Shown here one piece after another: positions 1 to 11,974 of a stretch of DNA of 64,000 bases (the stretch's first letter is position 1; each line of letters starts with the position of its first letter). The stretch comes from Vitis vinifera. Its lineage: Eukaryota; Streptophyta; Magnoliopsida; Vitales; Vitaceae. Location of the stretch: contig NC_081818.1 in assembly GCF_030704535.1 (NCBI RefSeq), positions 22,484,001-22,548,000 of the forward strand. The letters are read 5' to 3'. Made by a program: the position numbers and the translations under genes. Under the pieces are notes generated by a model. It did no database searches. It saw nothing but the letters and a program-made list of their open reading frames with translations, and was not told the DNA's origin.

Positions 1-125
1 AAATCAAAATAATTTCCAAATAAAAAGCAAAAATAAAAAAGGGGTTTAGGGTTTACAGACAATGAACCAAGAATTGGTAAAATTGGAAATGTAAAATGAT
101 TGATTCTGAGAAGCATGAATGTTAC

Positions 126-304
126 CTGTAAGATGCATCAGCTGTGATTTTTAGTGCTTTCAGACTCTGAAAAAGGTGAAGAAGAGGTAGGGTTTTGCGA
201 GATTTCTCCAGGGTTTCATTTGGTCTCCATTTCGTAATGTAGTAAAAAACACATTCATCAGTAATCACCATCACCATCTGGATTCTCCTCTGCAATTCAA
301 CCAT
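126..304 (-). CDS. Possible first coding exon of a gene leaving the window on the left
   Basis: The minus strand has an open frame from an ATG at 304 to a good splice donor (CAG|GTAAC, junction 126/125). It would encode about 59 residues ending in a split codon. The stretch has no recognisable domain, and several in-frame ATGs could be the start. The rest of the gene would lie beyond base 1. I chose this frame only because the open frame ends exactly at a consensus donor. It could equally be a 5' UTR exon. Function unknown. Confidence 0.3.
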
Positions 305-1556
305 GGGGAAACGCAAAAAGCAGACGGAGGTTCCCTGAATGGACCAAGAGGTTGCCTAAGGCCCAAAATGGGGCCCGGCCCAAATAACATTTCCATTTCT
401 CGTAAATTAGGGTCCAAACCAAATGTATTCACTATCAATAATAAGAAAATTTAAAGCTATTTAAGGAAAATTCTAGTATATGGTAAAATTTAGGGTTATT
501 TGAATAAAAATGATGAAATAATCCCGTATTTTTAGATAAGTTACTTTCTAAGTTTATACATCGAAAGAATTGAATTTACAAATTTGAAATCATTTCATCT
601 TTTCAATCAAATATTTCTAAAATTTGCATTGTTAAATATAATATAAATAAATGAAATCAAATACAAATAAATGGATAGAAGTATAAAATAATTAAATCAA
701 TATATAAAAATAAAAATTATGACGTGTTTGGTAACTGTTTTCCAAAACAATTATAAAAAATAGTTTTTTCAGAACTTTGATTTTTATAAAAGAAAAGATT
801 GTTTAAAAACCTAAAATATTTTTAACCTATTTTTAAAAATAATTTTTATATTTAATATTTTATTTTTAATAATTCTACATGTTTATAAAATTATTTCTTA
901 AAACAATCATAAAAAAATAAATGAAAATAAAAAAAACAACTAAAAAATATTATCTAAAAACACCATATTTTCTATTTTTAAAAACAAAAAACATAAAACA
1001 ATTTTTTGTTATTAAATGTGTATTTTTTTTTTAAGAATAAAAATCTATTCTAAAAAACCCTTAAACTTCCTCCAAAAAGAATAATTTTAAAACAAAGTGT
1101 AATTTTTATAAAAATAATTTTTTTATTTAATAAAATATCATAAGTGTAATTTTTAATTTAGCCAAAAAAAACTTATATATATATTTATTTATTTTTCTAT
1201 TACATCTTATCTCAATTTTCTATGCTGCCTGCTTTCACATATTCATTCCCTTTTTGTTTTGTTGATTGATAAGGTTGAGTCTTGGCCTCTCTTCTTGGCG
1301 TATATATGAAAACATTGTCTTTATCATCAATTTGGACTTGGATTGTCACAATGCAACACAAAGAGTAGAGGAAGAAGATAACTAATAAGAAATTAATGAA
1401 TTAATTAAGCTGAGACCTCCATGAGAGAGTCAGAGAGCTCTCATCTTTGTTCAGAAAACAGACCAAAAACCTGGCTCTAAGAACACACAGATCACTGTGC
1501 CCAGGAAGAAAAAGAAGGATAACAGCAAAAGAAAGAAATGGAGAGAAGTATCAGCT
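305..1556. other. AT-rich intergenic region with no gene seen
   Basis: This stretch is mostly A/T homopolymer-rich DNA. It holds a possible MITE (721-1020) and, at its right end (about 1340-1556), the probable 3' UTR of the minus-strand LEA gene. The plus-strand open frame over 1497-1763 is antisense to LEA exon 3 and has no protein-like features. Confidence 0.5.
721..1020. mobile_element. Possible MITE with degenerate terminal inverted repeats
   Basis: The left end reads cgtgtttggtaac, and the reverse complement of the right end reads cacatttaataac, a 9 of 13 match. The inside is non-coding and AT-rich. The start motif is common among plant hAT-like MITEs. No clear target duplication was found, so the assignment is weak. 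Confidence 0.25.
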
Positions 1557-1968
1557 TCACTTGTTCATTCCAGTTGCATCCTTGGCAGCTTCAACAGCCC
1601 CTTCTGCCTTAGCCTTCATTTGCTGACCAGCCTGCACATATATATCATTCAATTCATTCATAAAGTTGAAAAAAAAAAAAAAAAAACCCAACTTCTAGTG
1701 GATTTTGAACAGAAGCATTTTTTGATAGGTTTTGAGGTTAATTTGGGGTACATCTTGGCATGACTCCTTGGCAGATTTGCAAGCATCGCCGGCCTTGTCC
1801 ATCATCTTCTCAGTCTTGGCCTGAAACAAACACAACAGTACACATCACCATTCTCAAGAACTTGCAGAATGGAGAGTCTCAGAAGTCAGAAAAGCTAATT
1901 AAGGCGAAGCGCACCTGGACTTCGCCCTTGGCCTCCCCAGCTTTGTAGCTCGTCTTGGAACTGTCCAT
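1557..1968 (-). CDS. KIN/COR6.6-type small LEA (stress-induced) protein
   Basis: Three minus-strand exons, 1968-1915, 1820-1752 and 1631-1557, join in phase 0 to give 65 aa ending in TGA. Donors are CAG|GTGCGC and GAT|GTACCC; acceptors are TTTCAG and GTGCAG. The peptide starts MDSSKTSYKAGEAKGEVQ, continues with AKTEKMMDKAGDACKSAKES, and ends in AAKDATGMNK. High Ala/Lys/Glu content, MMDKAGDA-like repeats and the GMNK tail are typical of the plant KIN1/KIN2/COR6.6 and ABR-like LEA family: small hydrophilic proteins induced by ABA, cold or drought and thought to protect membranes or proteins. Length matches the family (about 65-70 aa). A TATA box lies about 75 bp upstream of the ATG. ABA control is inferred from the family; the upstream region has only scattered ACGT cores (near 2287 and 2782). 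Confidence 0.9.
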
Positions 1969-2041
1969 TTCTCTGGTTAGTTACTTGGGAACACACTTGA
2001 TATCTCAACTTTGATGATGACTGCCTTCTCCTTACTCTGGG

Positions 2042-2049
2042 GATTTATA
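2042..2049 (-). promoter_or_regulatory. TATA box of the KIN-type LEA gene
   Basis: Reading the minus strand, TATAAATC lies 74-81 bp upstream of the ATG at 1968. This spacing fits a transcription start near 2010-2020 and a 5' UTR of about 45 nt. Confidence 0.6.
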
Positions 2050-2350
2050 GTTTTTCAAACCAGTCCATCTTCTGACAAGTGTAGCAGTTTCGTGGGCACC
2101 CCTCATGCCCTTTTTTTGGGCGTTTGAACAGGAGATATCTGGATGAGATTCACCATTCTATTCAAAATTGGTTAGGACTTAGGAGTTCGTTTATCGAGGT
2201 TTGGACAGCTTCTTCAGTGTGATTAAGGCTATTTTCGGTTCCAAAATGTATACAAAGGAAAAGAAAATAGAAAGGAAAAATTTGATCAATGACGTAAAGG
2301 CTTCATAAAATCAAAAATCAAAAATGAAAAACTAATAATGTAACTTTTAA

Positions 2351-2665
2351 GGCTATGTTTGTTTCTCAAAAAATTTGAGAGAAAATACAAAGAAAAGAAA
2401 ATGAAGAAGAAAAATAAAAAGAAAGAAAAATAAAAAATTGAGTTAAAGGTGATAAATTATTTTTATTTACTACTTCAAACTCATTTTATTTATTTTAATT
2501 CATTAATATAAAGATTAAATAATTTTAAAATACATAAGTTTCTAATTAATTTTAATTATATTTAATTTTCTTTGGAATATTTTATAGAACAATCAAATAT
2601 GAGAAAATAATTTTCTTTATCATTTGTTTTCTTTACTTTATGCTTTTCGAGAACCAAACATAACC
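2351..2665. mobile_element. Tourist-like (PIF/Harbinger) MITE, copy 1
   Basis: A 315-bp non-coding element. The left end is GGCTATGTTTG.TTCTC, and the right end in reverse complement is GGTTATGTTTGGTTCTC. It is flanked by the 3-bp direct repeat TAA (2348-2350 and 2666-2668). A TAA/TTA target duplication with a GG-TGTTTGG-type terminus is the hallmark of PIF/Harbinger MITEs. It has no coding capacity. Confidence 0.7.
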
Positions 2666-3058
2666 TAAGTGTCTTGAGTTAGACTCGGAATCCCCTTCCA
2701 ACTTGTGATTGGGCAAGTGACCAAGTTGGTGTGGACCAAATGATGCAATTCTAAAATTCCATACGCGAAAAGAGATGGAAAACGTGCCCACTCAGTCGAT
2801 GGGGTTGGAGTCATACTCATACCACGCATAGCCAACTTAGACTTGGCTACCATTGGAAACATGAATGGGAATTCCCAATATTTTACCAAACCACTTGTGG
2901 GGTCTTGGATTTGCAGATACTACAAAACTTGTAAATCTCAACTTCTCATTTTTAATCCAATTTTTATGGTCTTGGGCCAGCTTGGGGTGGTGACATGATG
3001 AGGATAAAATTGGGTGTGAAGGATGATGAAGAATTATTTTTTTCTTTTTTTCTTTTTA

Positions 3059-3405
3059 GGCTATGTTTGATTCGAATAATTTGAGGACAAATATAAATGG
3101 AAGAAAATTAAAAAGAAAAATAGAAGTAAAGAAAAAGTAAAAAGTAAATAAAAAATATATTTAAATTCAATAAATTATTTTTATATATAATTTCAAACTT
3201 ATTTAACTTATTTTAATTCATTAATATAAAAATTAAATAATTTTAAAATATATAAATTTTTAACTAATTTTAATTATATTTAATTTTTTTTATATTTTTC
3301 ATAAGATAATCAAATATAAGAAAAATGAAATATAAGAAAATCATTTTTCTTATATAATACTTTTTTTTTTCTTTCCTTGGTATTTTCTAGAAACTAAACA
3401 TAGCT
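3059..3405. mobile_element. Tourist-like MITE, copy 2
   Basis: A 347-bp element related to the one at 2351-2665: same GGCTATGTTTG left end and the same internal TTTTAATTCATTAATATAAA segment. The right terminus is degenerate (AGCTATGTTTAGTTTC in reverse complement). Flanked by TTA at 3056-3058 and 3406-3408. Confidence 0.65.
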
Positions 3406-3412
3406 TTAAATT

Positions 3413-3665
3413 CTATTTGGTTCTTGAAAAAATATGAGGGGAATAAAATAGAGAGGAAAAGTAAAGAAACATTAAAAATGGATTTAAAATTAATAAATTA
3501 TTTTTATATGTTATTTCAAACTTAATTTACTTATTTTTCCTCATTTATATAAAGATTAAATAATTTAAATATATATAAATTTCTAACTGATTGTAATTAT
3601 ATTTGATTTTCTTTTGTATTTTTATGGTGAAATTAAATATAAGAAAATCATTTTTCTTAAAAAAA
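3413..3665. mobile_element. Truncated third copy of the same MITE family
   Basis: It begins directly after copy 2 with ctatttggttcttgaaaa and repeats the family's internal order (aataaattatttttatatg, then ttaaataatttaa, then aattatatttgattttc). No right terminal repeat is visible, so the right end is approximate. Confidence 0.45.
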
Positions 3666-3756
3666 TGTATGTATTACAAATTATTTTTAAATAGATGAAG
3701 ATAATATTAATTTTAAAAAATTAAGGTTTTTTTTTTTCCATATCTTTTCATATAGG

Positions 3757-4506
3757 TGTTTGGTACAGGGAAATGGAAAGTGAGAATAAACATCTTATTC
3801 TTTCACTTCCTTATTCTCAAGTTAAATAAATTTTATGAAAGTAGAAAATGAACAAAAAATGATTCGGACAAAAATCAAACCCCACTTATAAGTAGAATTT
3901 GAATTCATCACAAATAGGTGGTATTCAGATTCATTTATCCTATTAGATAATGTAAAATAACTTAAAATTATTATTTTACCCTTAGATTTCATTCAAATAT
4001 TATAATAAATATTTGGTAGCTTTGAGAATTAAATATTATAATAAATATATTTTTCTCTTTTTTTGGTAAAATATAATTTTACAACTGCTTAAGCATGACA
4101 AATTATTCAATTTTTTATCATAAAAAGAATAATTAAATAATTTAATGTTAGGGTTTAATGATATTTTATGATTTATTTTTTATTTATTGAGTGTATATAT
4201 ATATATATTAGTCTTATTATTTAGTAAAAAAAAAAAAGCTCAAATTTTATTTTTTTAAATAAAAATAAAAAATTATTTTATACTATGTGTAAGGGAATTA
4301 TTGTCAATTTATTTCTTTTTTTATTCTCATTCCTTTTACTATGAAATATTGGAATTGACACAAATAATCATTCTAACCTTAAATTCCTAAATTTATCAAA
4401 ACGTTAGAAATGAAATTACCAAATTCATTTCCATTCACCGAGAAATAGGAATAGAAACACAATTTTTATTTTCATTATTTATTCTAGGATATCAAACACC
4501 CCCTAA
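3757..4506. mobile_element. Possible longer TIR element
   Basis: The left boundary reads taggtgtttggta; the right boundary, reverse-complemented, reads tagggggtgtttgatatcc. The inside (about 750 bp) is AT-rich with a short (AT)n run near 4194-4209 and no coding potential. I could not define a target duplication, so boundaries are tentative. Confidence 0.35.
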
Positions 4507-7408
4507 ATTCATTCTTATCTAAGGAGGAATGGAAAGAATTCATTCACATTCCTTATTCCCATATACCAAACAAGAAAGCATTTACTTTTATTTTTAATTT
4601 TCATTACAATTTTAAAATTTATTTATTTTTATATCTAATATAATTAATGGGGTTTTATTGAACTTTAACAGGATGATTTAGACTTTATATCCTTCAAAAG
4701 ATGGCAATAAGGGATCATAATAAATATTAGTAGTGGTTGTACCACCAACCGGATGTCATTGGAATAAAAATATTTGAAATTACAATTCAATTTTGGAAAT
4801 AAAAATAATAATCTTTTTTGAGTAACATAAGAAAACATTAATTAAAATATTTGATATGTGTACTTTTTTTCTTTTAACATAAAGTTCATCCCAAGGTTTG
4901 ATTAAGTATGATGATAATAAAATAAATTTTGAATTACTATTTTTTTTTCCTGTATTTAAGTAAGAAGAATTTTAAAGAAGGTAAGTTGATGATAAATCAA
5001 GAAGGAAAAAAAAAAATCAAGAAGGAAAGAAAAACCTCAAAAGAAAAGATGAATCAAAACCATTTTTCTAATTATAAGATTGTTGGTAAGCTAGGATCAT
5101 TCATTTTATTTTTACTTACATACCTAAAATCATCTAAATGCTAAATTGTTTTGAATTTATTTATAAATTGGATGAAAAAATTAGTTTAAGGAAAAACTTG
5201 AGTTTTAATGTGATTAAAGTCTTCTTCAAGATTTTTCAAAGGTTAAGAAGCTATAAACCGAGGTTTTTCCTATCTTAAAAAGATATTTTCCATGCAACTA
5301 GTTGAGGTCAAAGGGAACTAGTTGAAGCAAACAAAATGTTCGGAATAGATTGAACTTTATTTTAACCAGTTTATGCTAAGCCTTAACTAATTGAACTTAT
5401 TGGGTGCAACAACGTCATTCTTAAGCCAGGTGAATGAGTCATCCAAATGATAGTGATTGAATGTCATAAAAGGCTTAAACTACCCTCATTGAATACAAAT
5501 TGGTTTTCAAATAAGATGATCAAAATTCAATCCAAAAATTGGTATCAAAATCAAGATATGGGTTTGAGCCTCGAGAGGCTCAATAGCCTATCCAAATACA
5601 AGATGTTATTGTTAGAAATCAAGTAAATAAAATCTCTCAATTCTAGTTTAATGAACTTAAAATAGATCTATAAAACTCACCTTATGACATTGTGATAAAG
5701 ATAACTTTATGTAGATTGTTTGCAATGTTGAGTCACTTTTGGTAGAATTATGTATCTCTTGAATCAACATTGATAACTTATATCTTCCCTCTCCTTACTC
5801 TCTCACACTTGATGTTTGTATAAAATGATGGAAAACCTCACAAACTTAGAATGAGTGAGGAAAGGGACAAAGAGCCCTTTCATGTCATTTCAAGTGACCT
5901 TTCATCGAAAGTCACAAATGAACACTTCCTTTTAGATACATGAATCCTCATTTCTTAATTCCATGTGATATTCATGACATATGAAAACTTTAATTTAGGT
6001 GCATGACACACGACTTGACAAGTTCATGACTTTGGTCATCGTACCTTGTATTTTCCAAATATCATGTATCATATATATTAAATTTTTCCTATACATTAAA
6101 TATGTAAAATGGGAAATGTAAATACATTAAGCTCATGACTTTGGTCATGAACCCTTAGAATAGCGAAGATTAACTCCATGTGATCACGAAAGCCATAATA
6201 ATTCCACATATATTTGATGTACATCAATCCAAATTTATCACTTGAAGTTTGAAGCTTGATTAGTTTGATTTCCACCGAAAAAAATATATATATTTAAAAT
6301 GGTTAAGTTATGTTTGATTGAATGGACTAGAATACGATAAGATTATAAGATATTATATTTAACAGATAGTGTATACTTTAAAATATCATTTCTTTTTTTA
6401 AAAAAATTATCACATCTTTACTATAATATTCAATAGGAAACATATCTTAAGATATTATATTTGACATATGTTATATTATGTTTTTTATTTATAAAATAAT
6501 AAAAAATGGAAAGAAAAAAAAGATTTTGAAAGTTTAATATTTATTTAGAATAAAAATTGCGTCCCAATATTTGTTACTTAAAAAATATAAAATTTCTTTC
6601 ATATTTAGTATTATATGAAAATTATTGATAATTTTGTAAATAATTTTTATTTCCTTGTTAATAATTTTGTAATTAAAATATTTAAAATTTATAAATAAAA
6701 ATATGTTATTTTAATAAAAAATTATTTTGTAAAATAAATAATATAAAATAATTTTAAAAAGGAAAAAAAATAGATAAAGGTAATAAATTTTAAAATTTAT
6801 GATAGCAGGAAAGTTATTTATTAGGAAAAATAATATTTTTTTAATTCCTTTCGTAAAAGGAAGGTAATTTAGCGGCCGACTCGTTGGAATGTAGATTTAG
6901 AAAATTCAATGCCTAAAAATGTAAAAGAACCCCACCACAGAATCTCGGAAGATTCCGAAATCCCTATTTTGGAATACTGGAACTACGGAAAAGAAAAGTG
7001 GCGCGTGTAGATCACTCTCGAAGGTCTCCCTAGTCACATGACTCACATCCAACTCAGCCTGGTCCTCGTGATCATCCATCCAGCATTGCATCGCGTCATC
7101 AAAATCCGCGAGTGTAATTAGCTGCTTCCAAAGAGCGTGTTACATTATTTCTGATGAAACTAAAATTAGAAAATCATACACCGCACCACTGCAGCCTCCT
7201 CTCCAATTAGCTGGCACACTGTTGTATCATGAATGATTGGTAGGGGTGTAATTTTTATTTTATTTTTTTATAAAAAAAGCCTGGAATTCTATTTGGTAAA
7301 AACTAAAATTGCAGAGTAACACCTTGTAAAAAGGTGTAATTTAGTATATAACCCCCACGAAGGAGATCCGGTAAAGTATCCAAACGCCTAGCATACGTTT
7401 CGATATTG
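4507..7408. other. Intergenic region with decayed repeats, upstream of ProDH
   Basis: No gene is supported. The part at about 5150-6250 is less AT-rich and reads like eroded retrotransposon sequence, but has no recognisable domain. The part at 6300-6850 is very AT-rich. The last 550 bp is the likely ProDH promoter region; it has a near-match (ACTCAC near 7037) to the ACTCAT proline/hypo-osmolarity element but I saw no exact copy. The 61-residue minus frame at 6906-7091 is not supported. Confidence 0.45.
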
Positions 7409-9271
7409 ATGGCCAACCGTCTGGTCTCTCCCTCTAAGTTTCTGAATCTCCGCTGCTTCGTCAGAACTCTCCACTCATCTCCCTCTTCGATTACCGACGT
7501 GTCTCCGCTCAATTTAGCGGAGAAACCGGAGGAAACTACTCTTCTTTCGCCAACCTTTGCGACCGGCGCCACCTCTTCCACCTCCACAATCGACCTCCAC
7601 GATGTCAAGGGTCTGTTTTCATCCATGTCCACGGCCAAGTTGCTGCGCTCCTCCGTCAACCTTCACCTGGCGACCTTGGAGCCCATGGTGGATGTGGGGA
7701 TGTGGGTGATGAAGTCCAGAGTTTTGGAGACTGCTGTTTTACGTGAGATTGTGTTGGGGACGATACGGCATACGTTTTACGAGCACTTTTGTGCGGGGCA
7801 GGATGTGGAGGAGGCTTGCTGGACTGCGAGGACGATTTGGAATAGTGCTGGGTTGAGAGGGATGTTGGTTTATGCTCTGGAGCATACCACCGATAACGCC
7901 ACCTCCGATCGGAATTTGGAGGGGTTTATCCGGACCGTTGAAGGCGCCAAACGCCTTCCACCTTCTTCTGTAAGCTTCAATTTCTTTTCAATTTTTCTAG
8001 TGTGTGTTTGGAACTTGTTAATGTTTTCTTCATAGGTAAAAGTTCTTGGTTTTTTATTTTTTTATTTTCTGGACCACATGAATATCAGTGTTCATATGAC
8101 TTTTGGTATCTGAATTTACAATAGGTGAGTTTTGTGATAGCAAAGATGACTGCAATTTGCTCAATCGATCTTCTCAAGCGGGTAAGCGATTTACTGAGAT
8201 GGCAACACAGGGACCCTTCTTTCCATCTTCCATGGAGGCAGAACTGCTTTCCGATTTTTGCTGATTCCAGCCCCTTTTATCACACCCTTGAAAGGCCAGA
8301 CCCTTTAACCCCTCAAGAAGAGAAGGATCTCCAACTAGCCCTCCAGAGACTCTTCAAACTCTGCCAGAAGTGCGTGGAAGCAAACTTGCCTTTATCGGTT
8401 GATGCAGAGTATACATCAGTGCAGCCTGCCATTGATTACTTGACATACTCTGCTGCCATTCAATACAACAAAGATAAGAACAACCCCATTGTTTATGGCA
8501 CAATTCAAGCTTATTTGAAAGACGCAAAGGAAAGATTGCTTCTGGCAGTGCAGGCTGCAGACAAAATGGGAGTTCCCATTGGGTTCAAATTGGTGAGAGG
8601 AGCCTATATATCCTCTGAAACTCAACTGGCTTCTTCCTTGGGCTATGATTCTCCCGTTCACAATAGCATTGAGGAGACTCATGCTTGCTTCAATGGTTGT
8701 GCTTCTTTCTTGCTCGAAAGGATCGCTGGTGGCTCAGGTGCTGTTGTTTTGGCCACCCACAACCTTGAATCAGGTAAAAACAAGTTCAAACTTTCATATA
8801 CGATAAATGTTAAGAATTCCCAGTGTTGGTTGAGTCTGATGTGAAATGTTGATCATGGTGAATAGGGAAATTGCTAGCCACAAAAGCGCGAGACTTGGGA
8901 ATTTCGAAGGAAGACCACAAGGTCCAATTTGCTCAGCTATATGGAATGTCAGAGTCACTTTCATTTGGTTTGAGAAATGCAGGGTTTCAGGTTAGCAAGT
9001 ACATGGCATTTGGGCCAGTAGAGAAGGTGATGCCGTATCTCCTTAGGAGAGCTGAAGAGAACAGAGGACTCTTATCTACTTCAACTCTTGACAGACACCT
9101 CATGAGGTAAACCTTCTTTTCAAACAAATCAAAAAAAAAAAAAAAAAAAAAAAAGCATCAAACAAAGGTTTGGCTTGATCTTGATGTCCTTTATCTTAAT
9201 GTCATCTTCCTCTGTACAGAAAGGAGCTGAAGAGAAGGATAAAAGCTGCAGTCCTTGGAGGTGATTCCTAG
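7409..9271 (+). CDS. ProDH: Proline dehydrogenase (mitochondrial)
   Basis: Oxidises L-proline to delta-1-pyrroline-5-carboxylate with FAD, passing electrons to the respiratory chain; first step of mitochondrial proline catabolism. Exons 7409-7969, 8125-8773, 8866-9106 and 9220-9271 join into 500 aa (TAG at 9269-9271), matching the roughly 500-aa plant enzymes. All introns are GT-AG. I start at the first ATG (7409); the preceding TTG is not a start. Residues 1 to about 50 are Ser/Arg/Leu-rich with few acidic residues, as in a mitochondrial transit peptide. Family motifs seen: DAEYTS (280-285), FKLVRGAY (341-348), SLGYDSPVHN (358-367), ATHN (397-400), QLYGMSES (427-434) and MPYLLRRAEENRG (459-471), the last including the substrate-binding double arginine. 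Intron 3 carries a poly(A) run near 9130-9153. The gene looks intact. Repression by osmotic stress and induction by proline are known for the family, not shown here. Confidence 0.95.
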
Positions 9272-10705
9272 AAATGATGAAAGCAGTCACCTAGCTCATG
9301 ATGATCCTCCATCAATATCTGTTCGTATATAATAAAAAAATTTATCAGTGCTTGTATATGGGACTCTGATGTAAGATCCATTTCAATATATTGATGTCTA
9401 TATTTCTAATGACGTTGATCCTTAACTCCTGGTATGAGGTTCACATTGACACATTGGCTTCACACCTCCTGGCAAAAATCCATATTCCCTACCGGGCAGG
9501 TGGGTTTTTGCCAAAACCATCGGCATATTAATGGGATTTTCTTCTTGAAGACATAGAATGTTAGGTTTGAGGTTAATCTCCCTGGATGCCTCTGTTTCCC
9601 TCATTGAAATGTTAAAATGAGCTGCAATATGAATGTATGCTTCATTTCATTTCATTTTTTATTTGAATTGTGCACTATTATTCATCCGCCACCCCAACAG
9701 TATTCTCATCCTTGATGCCTTCAGGACAGAAAGAGAAATGAAAAATCTCAAATCTGTCACTAAGATGGAAGATCTACTCAAACTTTAATTCTTCTAACAT
9801 TTGAATCAACCAAACAATGGTATAGGTGTATAAGTATCATTGATGGAGACTGAATCCTGAAGTATGGCCAATATGCAGTATGTGCCAACGGCAGTGACGA
9901 CTAATATGATAGGCTGAAATGCTGCAGATCAAACAGTTCACATGTTGAGCTGCTTGGTCAGCTGAATATTCAGCTTGGGCTGTCATATTTTAAAATCAGG
10001 TAGAAGAGGATAACAGCTGATGTTAGAATGATGTGGAAGCAAAATCGAATGCATTCTCCGTTTGTTGACTTAGGACTTGCAAGCTTTCAAGAACTTTCCC
10101 GAGAAAGAGATTCTAGAGAATAATAAATTTGAAGGTACCCATTTCACTCACTTTCTTAATCATCAATGACAACCCAATTGAATCCTTTCCAAAGTCCAAA
10201 AAAATAAAATAAATACATGGAATGGGTTTCACCGACCATTCTATTTGCTGTCTAGGGAGTAGCACCCAGTCCTTCATATCATACCAACCCAAAAGAAAAT
10301 AATATCATTGAGCAAACAAAACAAAATGTGACCATAATATGTCTCCCAAGGTGGATTATATAAGTGGCCCTGACCATAACAAAATGTGGGTGTGTTTGAA
10401 TTGGATTCTTGTATCCATGCAATTCAGTTTATTGAAGTTTTTGAACAGAGTAGCTGCATAACCTCCATTTTGTCTTCTAAGCACATATGAAAATAGGTGT
10501 TTTCCTGTATTTTTTTATTGACTAGTAGTTATTTCTTGGTGGCCCATTAATACCAGTACAATTTACTCTTTTTGAGTCACTTTCAGGGACCCTTCATTGA
10601 GGAGCTCGTCTGGACCTTCATCGTGACCTTGGTTACTCTTTGAGTTTATATTAGATTTCACTTAAATCATTTTCCACTTAGTTTATGTAGACACTTTTTA
10701 GGTTA

Positions 10706-11002
10706 GTGATTTTAATTCGATAGTTTAAATAATTCTCATGTTTTTAATTCCAATTTACTTTAACTATAATTTATTTATTTATTTATTTAGTTTGGATGTA
10801 TTTGTGATTTTATTTCATTAGTTTAATTAATCATATTAGATAAATTTCATGTTGTTAATTCCGATTTAATTTTAATTTATTTCTTTCATTGGATGTGTTT
10901 GTGATTTTAATCCAATAGTTTAATTAATCCAGTTAGATAAAGTTTATATATTTTATTATAATTTAATTCAGTTTTAATTTATTTTTTAGTCTAGATGTGT
11001 TT
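10706..11002. repeat. Three-copy degenerate tandem repeat, about 98-bp unit
   Basis: Units start at 10706, 10804 and 10901, each opening with gtgatttta and then a tagttta-ataat core, closing with (g/t)atgt(g/a)ttt before the next unit. Spacing is 98, 97 and about 102 bp. The units are clearly related but diverged. Confidence 0.65.
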
Positions 11003-11941
11003 AGTTGATCTTATGTTAGTTCTTTATTGTTATTCTCAATTTGTGTATTTCTTGAATTCCAGTTGTTAATTCTTGATGGATATTTTTGTTAATTTATATA
11101 ATCTAAATATTAATAGTTTATTGTTTTGATAGCTTTTTTTGTCAAATTCAATCTTCAGAGGCCATTGAAAAATAATGATGATTGGTCTCTATCTTACCAC
11201 TTTAGTTTTTTTGGTTGTCAAAAATTTTACTTTATGATTTTGTTTTTTTTTTTTTTTTTGCAATGTATTTTGTTTCTTATATTTTGTTATTTTCAAATTA
11301 ATTTCTTTCATTTTAAAAGAAAATACTTTTATCAAAAGATCCATTTTTGAAAATATATTTTAAAAATTCATTTAAAATCCTTAGAATCAAAATCTCCTTT
11401 TTAAACATGAATTCAAGCTTATAGTCCAAAAATAGATGATAATCCATAGGCTAGATTTATGTATATCAATTGGGGAATTGGTGCAACCCTACATAAAATA
11501 TTTTTTCTTATCGTTAGCTTGTTCAATTTACTGTGTGTCTTAAAAAAAATGATCTATTTATGATGTTTCTAAAATTTTTCCAGTGATTGTATGATATTGT
11601 AAACATCTTGAAAAAAAATTAAAACTTTGTTTGAGTTAAAAAACAATTCTGAGATGAAAGATATAACTGGGTATTTTAGGGGTTTCGTTCTCGTCTGGTT
11701 TTGGACACCTGAAATGTTTTTGTAAAAATAAATTATTAAATGACCTTGTAAATTTTATTCGATATTTTTACTTGATTTTAGACTTCTTGAAATTGATTTT
11801 AGATACATAAAATATTGAAAATAGTTTTCATAATTGAAAGATATAATTTCCCCTTTCTAAACTCATTGCACTACCCTAATTTTGAACAGAGGAGTTGTTT
11901 CATTATTTTTAAAATTGATATGTGTGCCTTTTGACCTTGTC

Positions 11942-11943
<2 letters not shown>

Positions 11944-11974
<31 letters not shown>
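11944..11974. repeat. (ATT)n microsatellite
   Basis: About ten uninterrupted ATT units in AT-rich non-coding DNA. Confidence 0.85.

Noticed and set aside
41..58. Telomere-like ggggtttagggtttac string
   Set aside because: Only about one and a half repeat units; common as a plant telo-box motif and not evidence of a telomeric array.
1497..1948. Two plus-strand frames over the LEA gene
   Set aside because: They are antisense to the three LEA exons and have no protein-like composition.
7030..7045. Proline-responsive ACTCAT element upstream of ProDH
   Set aside because: The sequence is ACTCAC, not ACTCAT; I found no exact copy in the near promoter.
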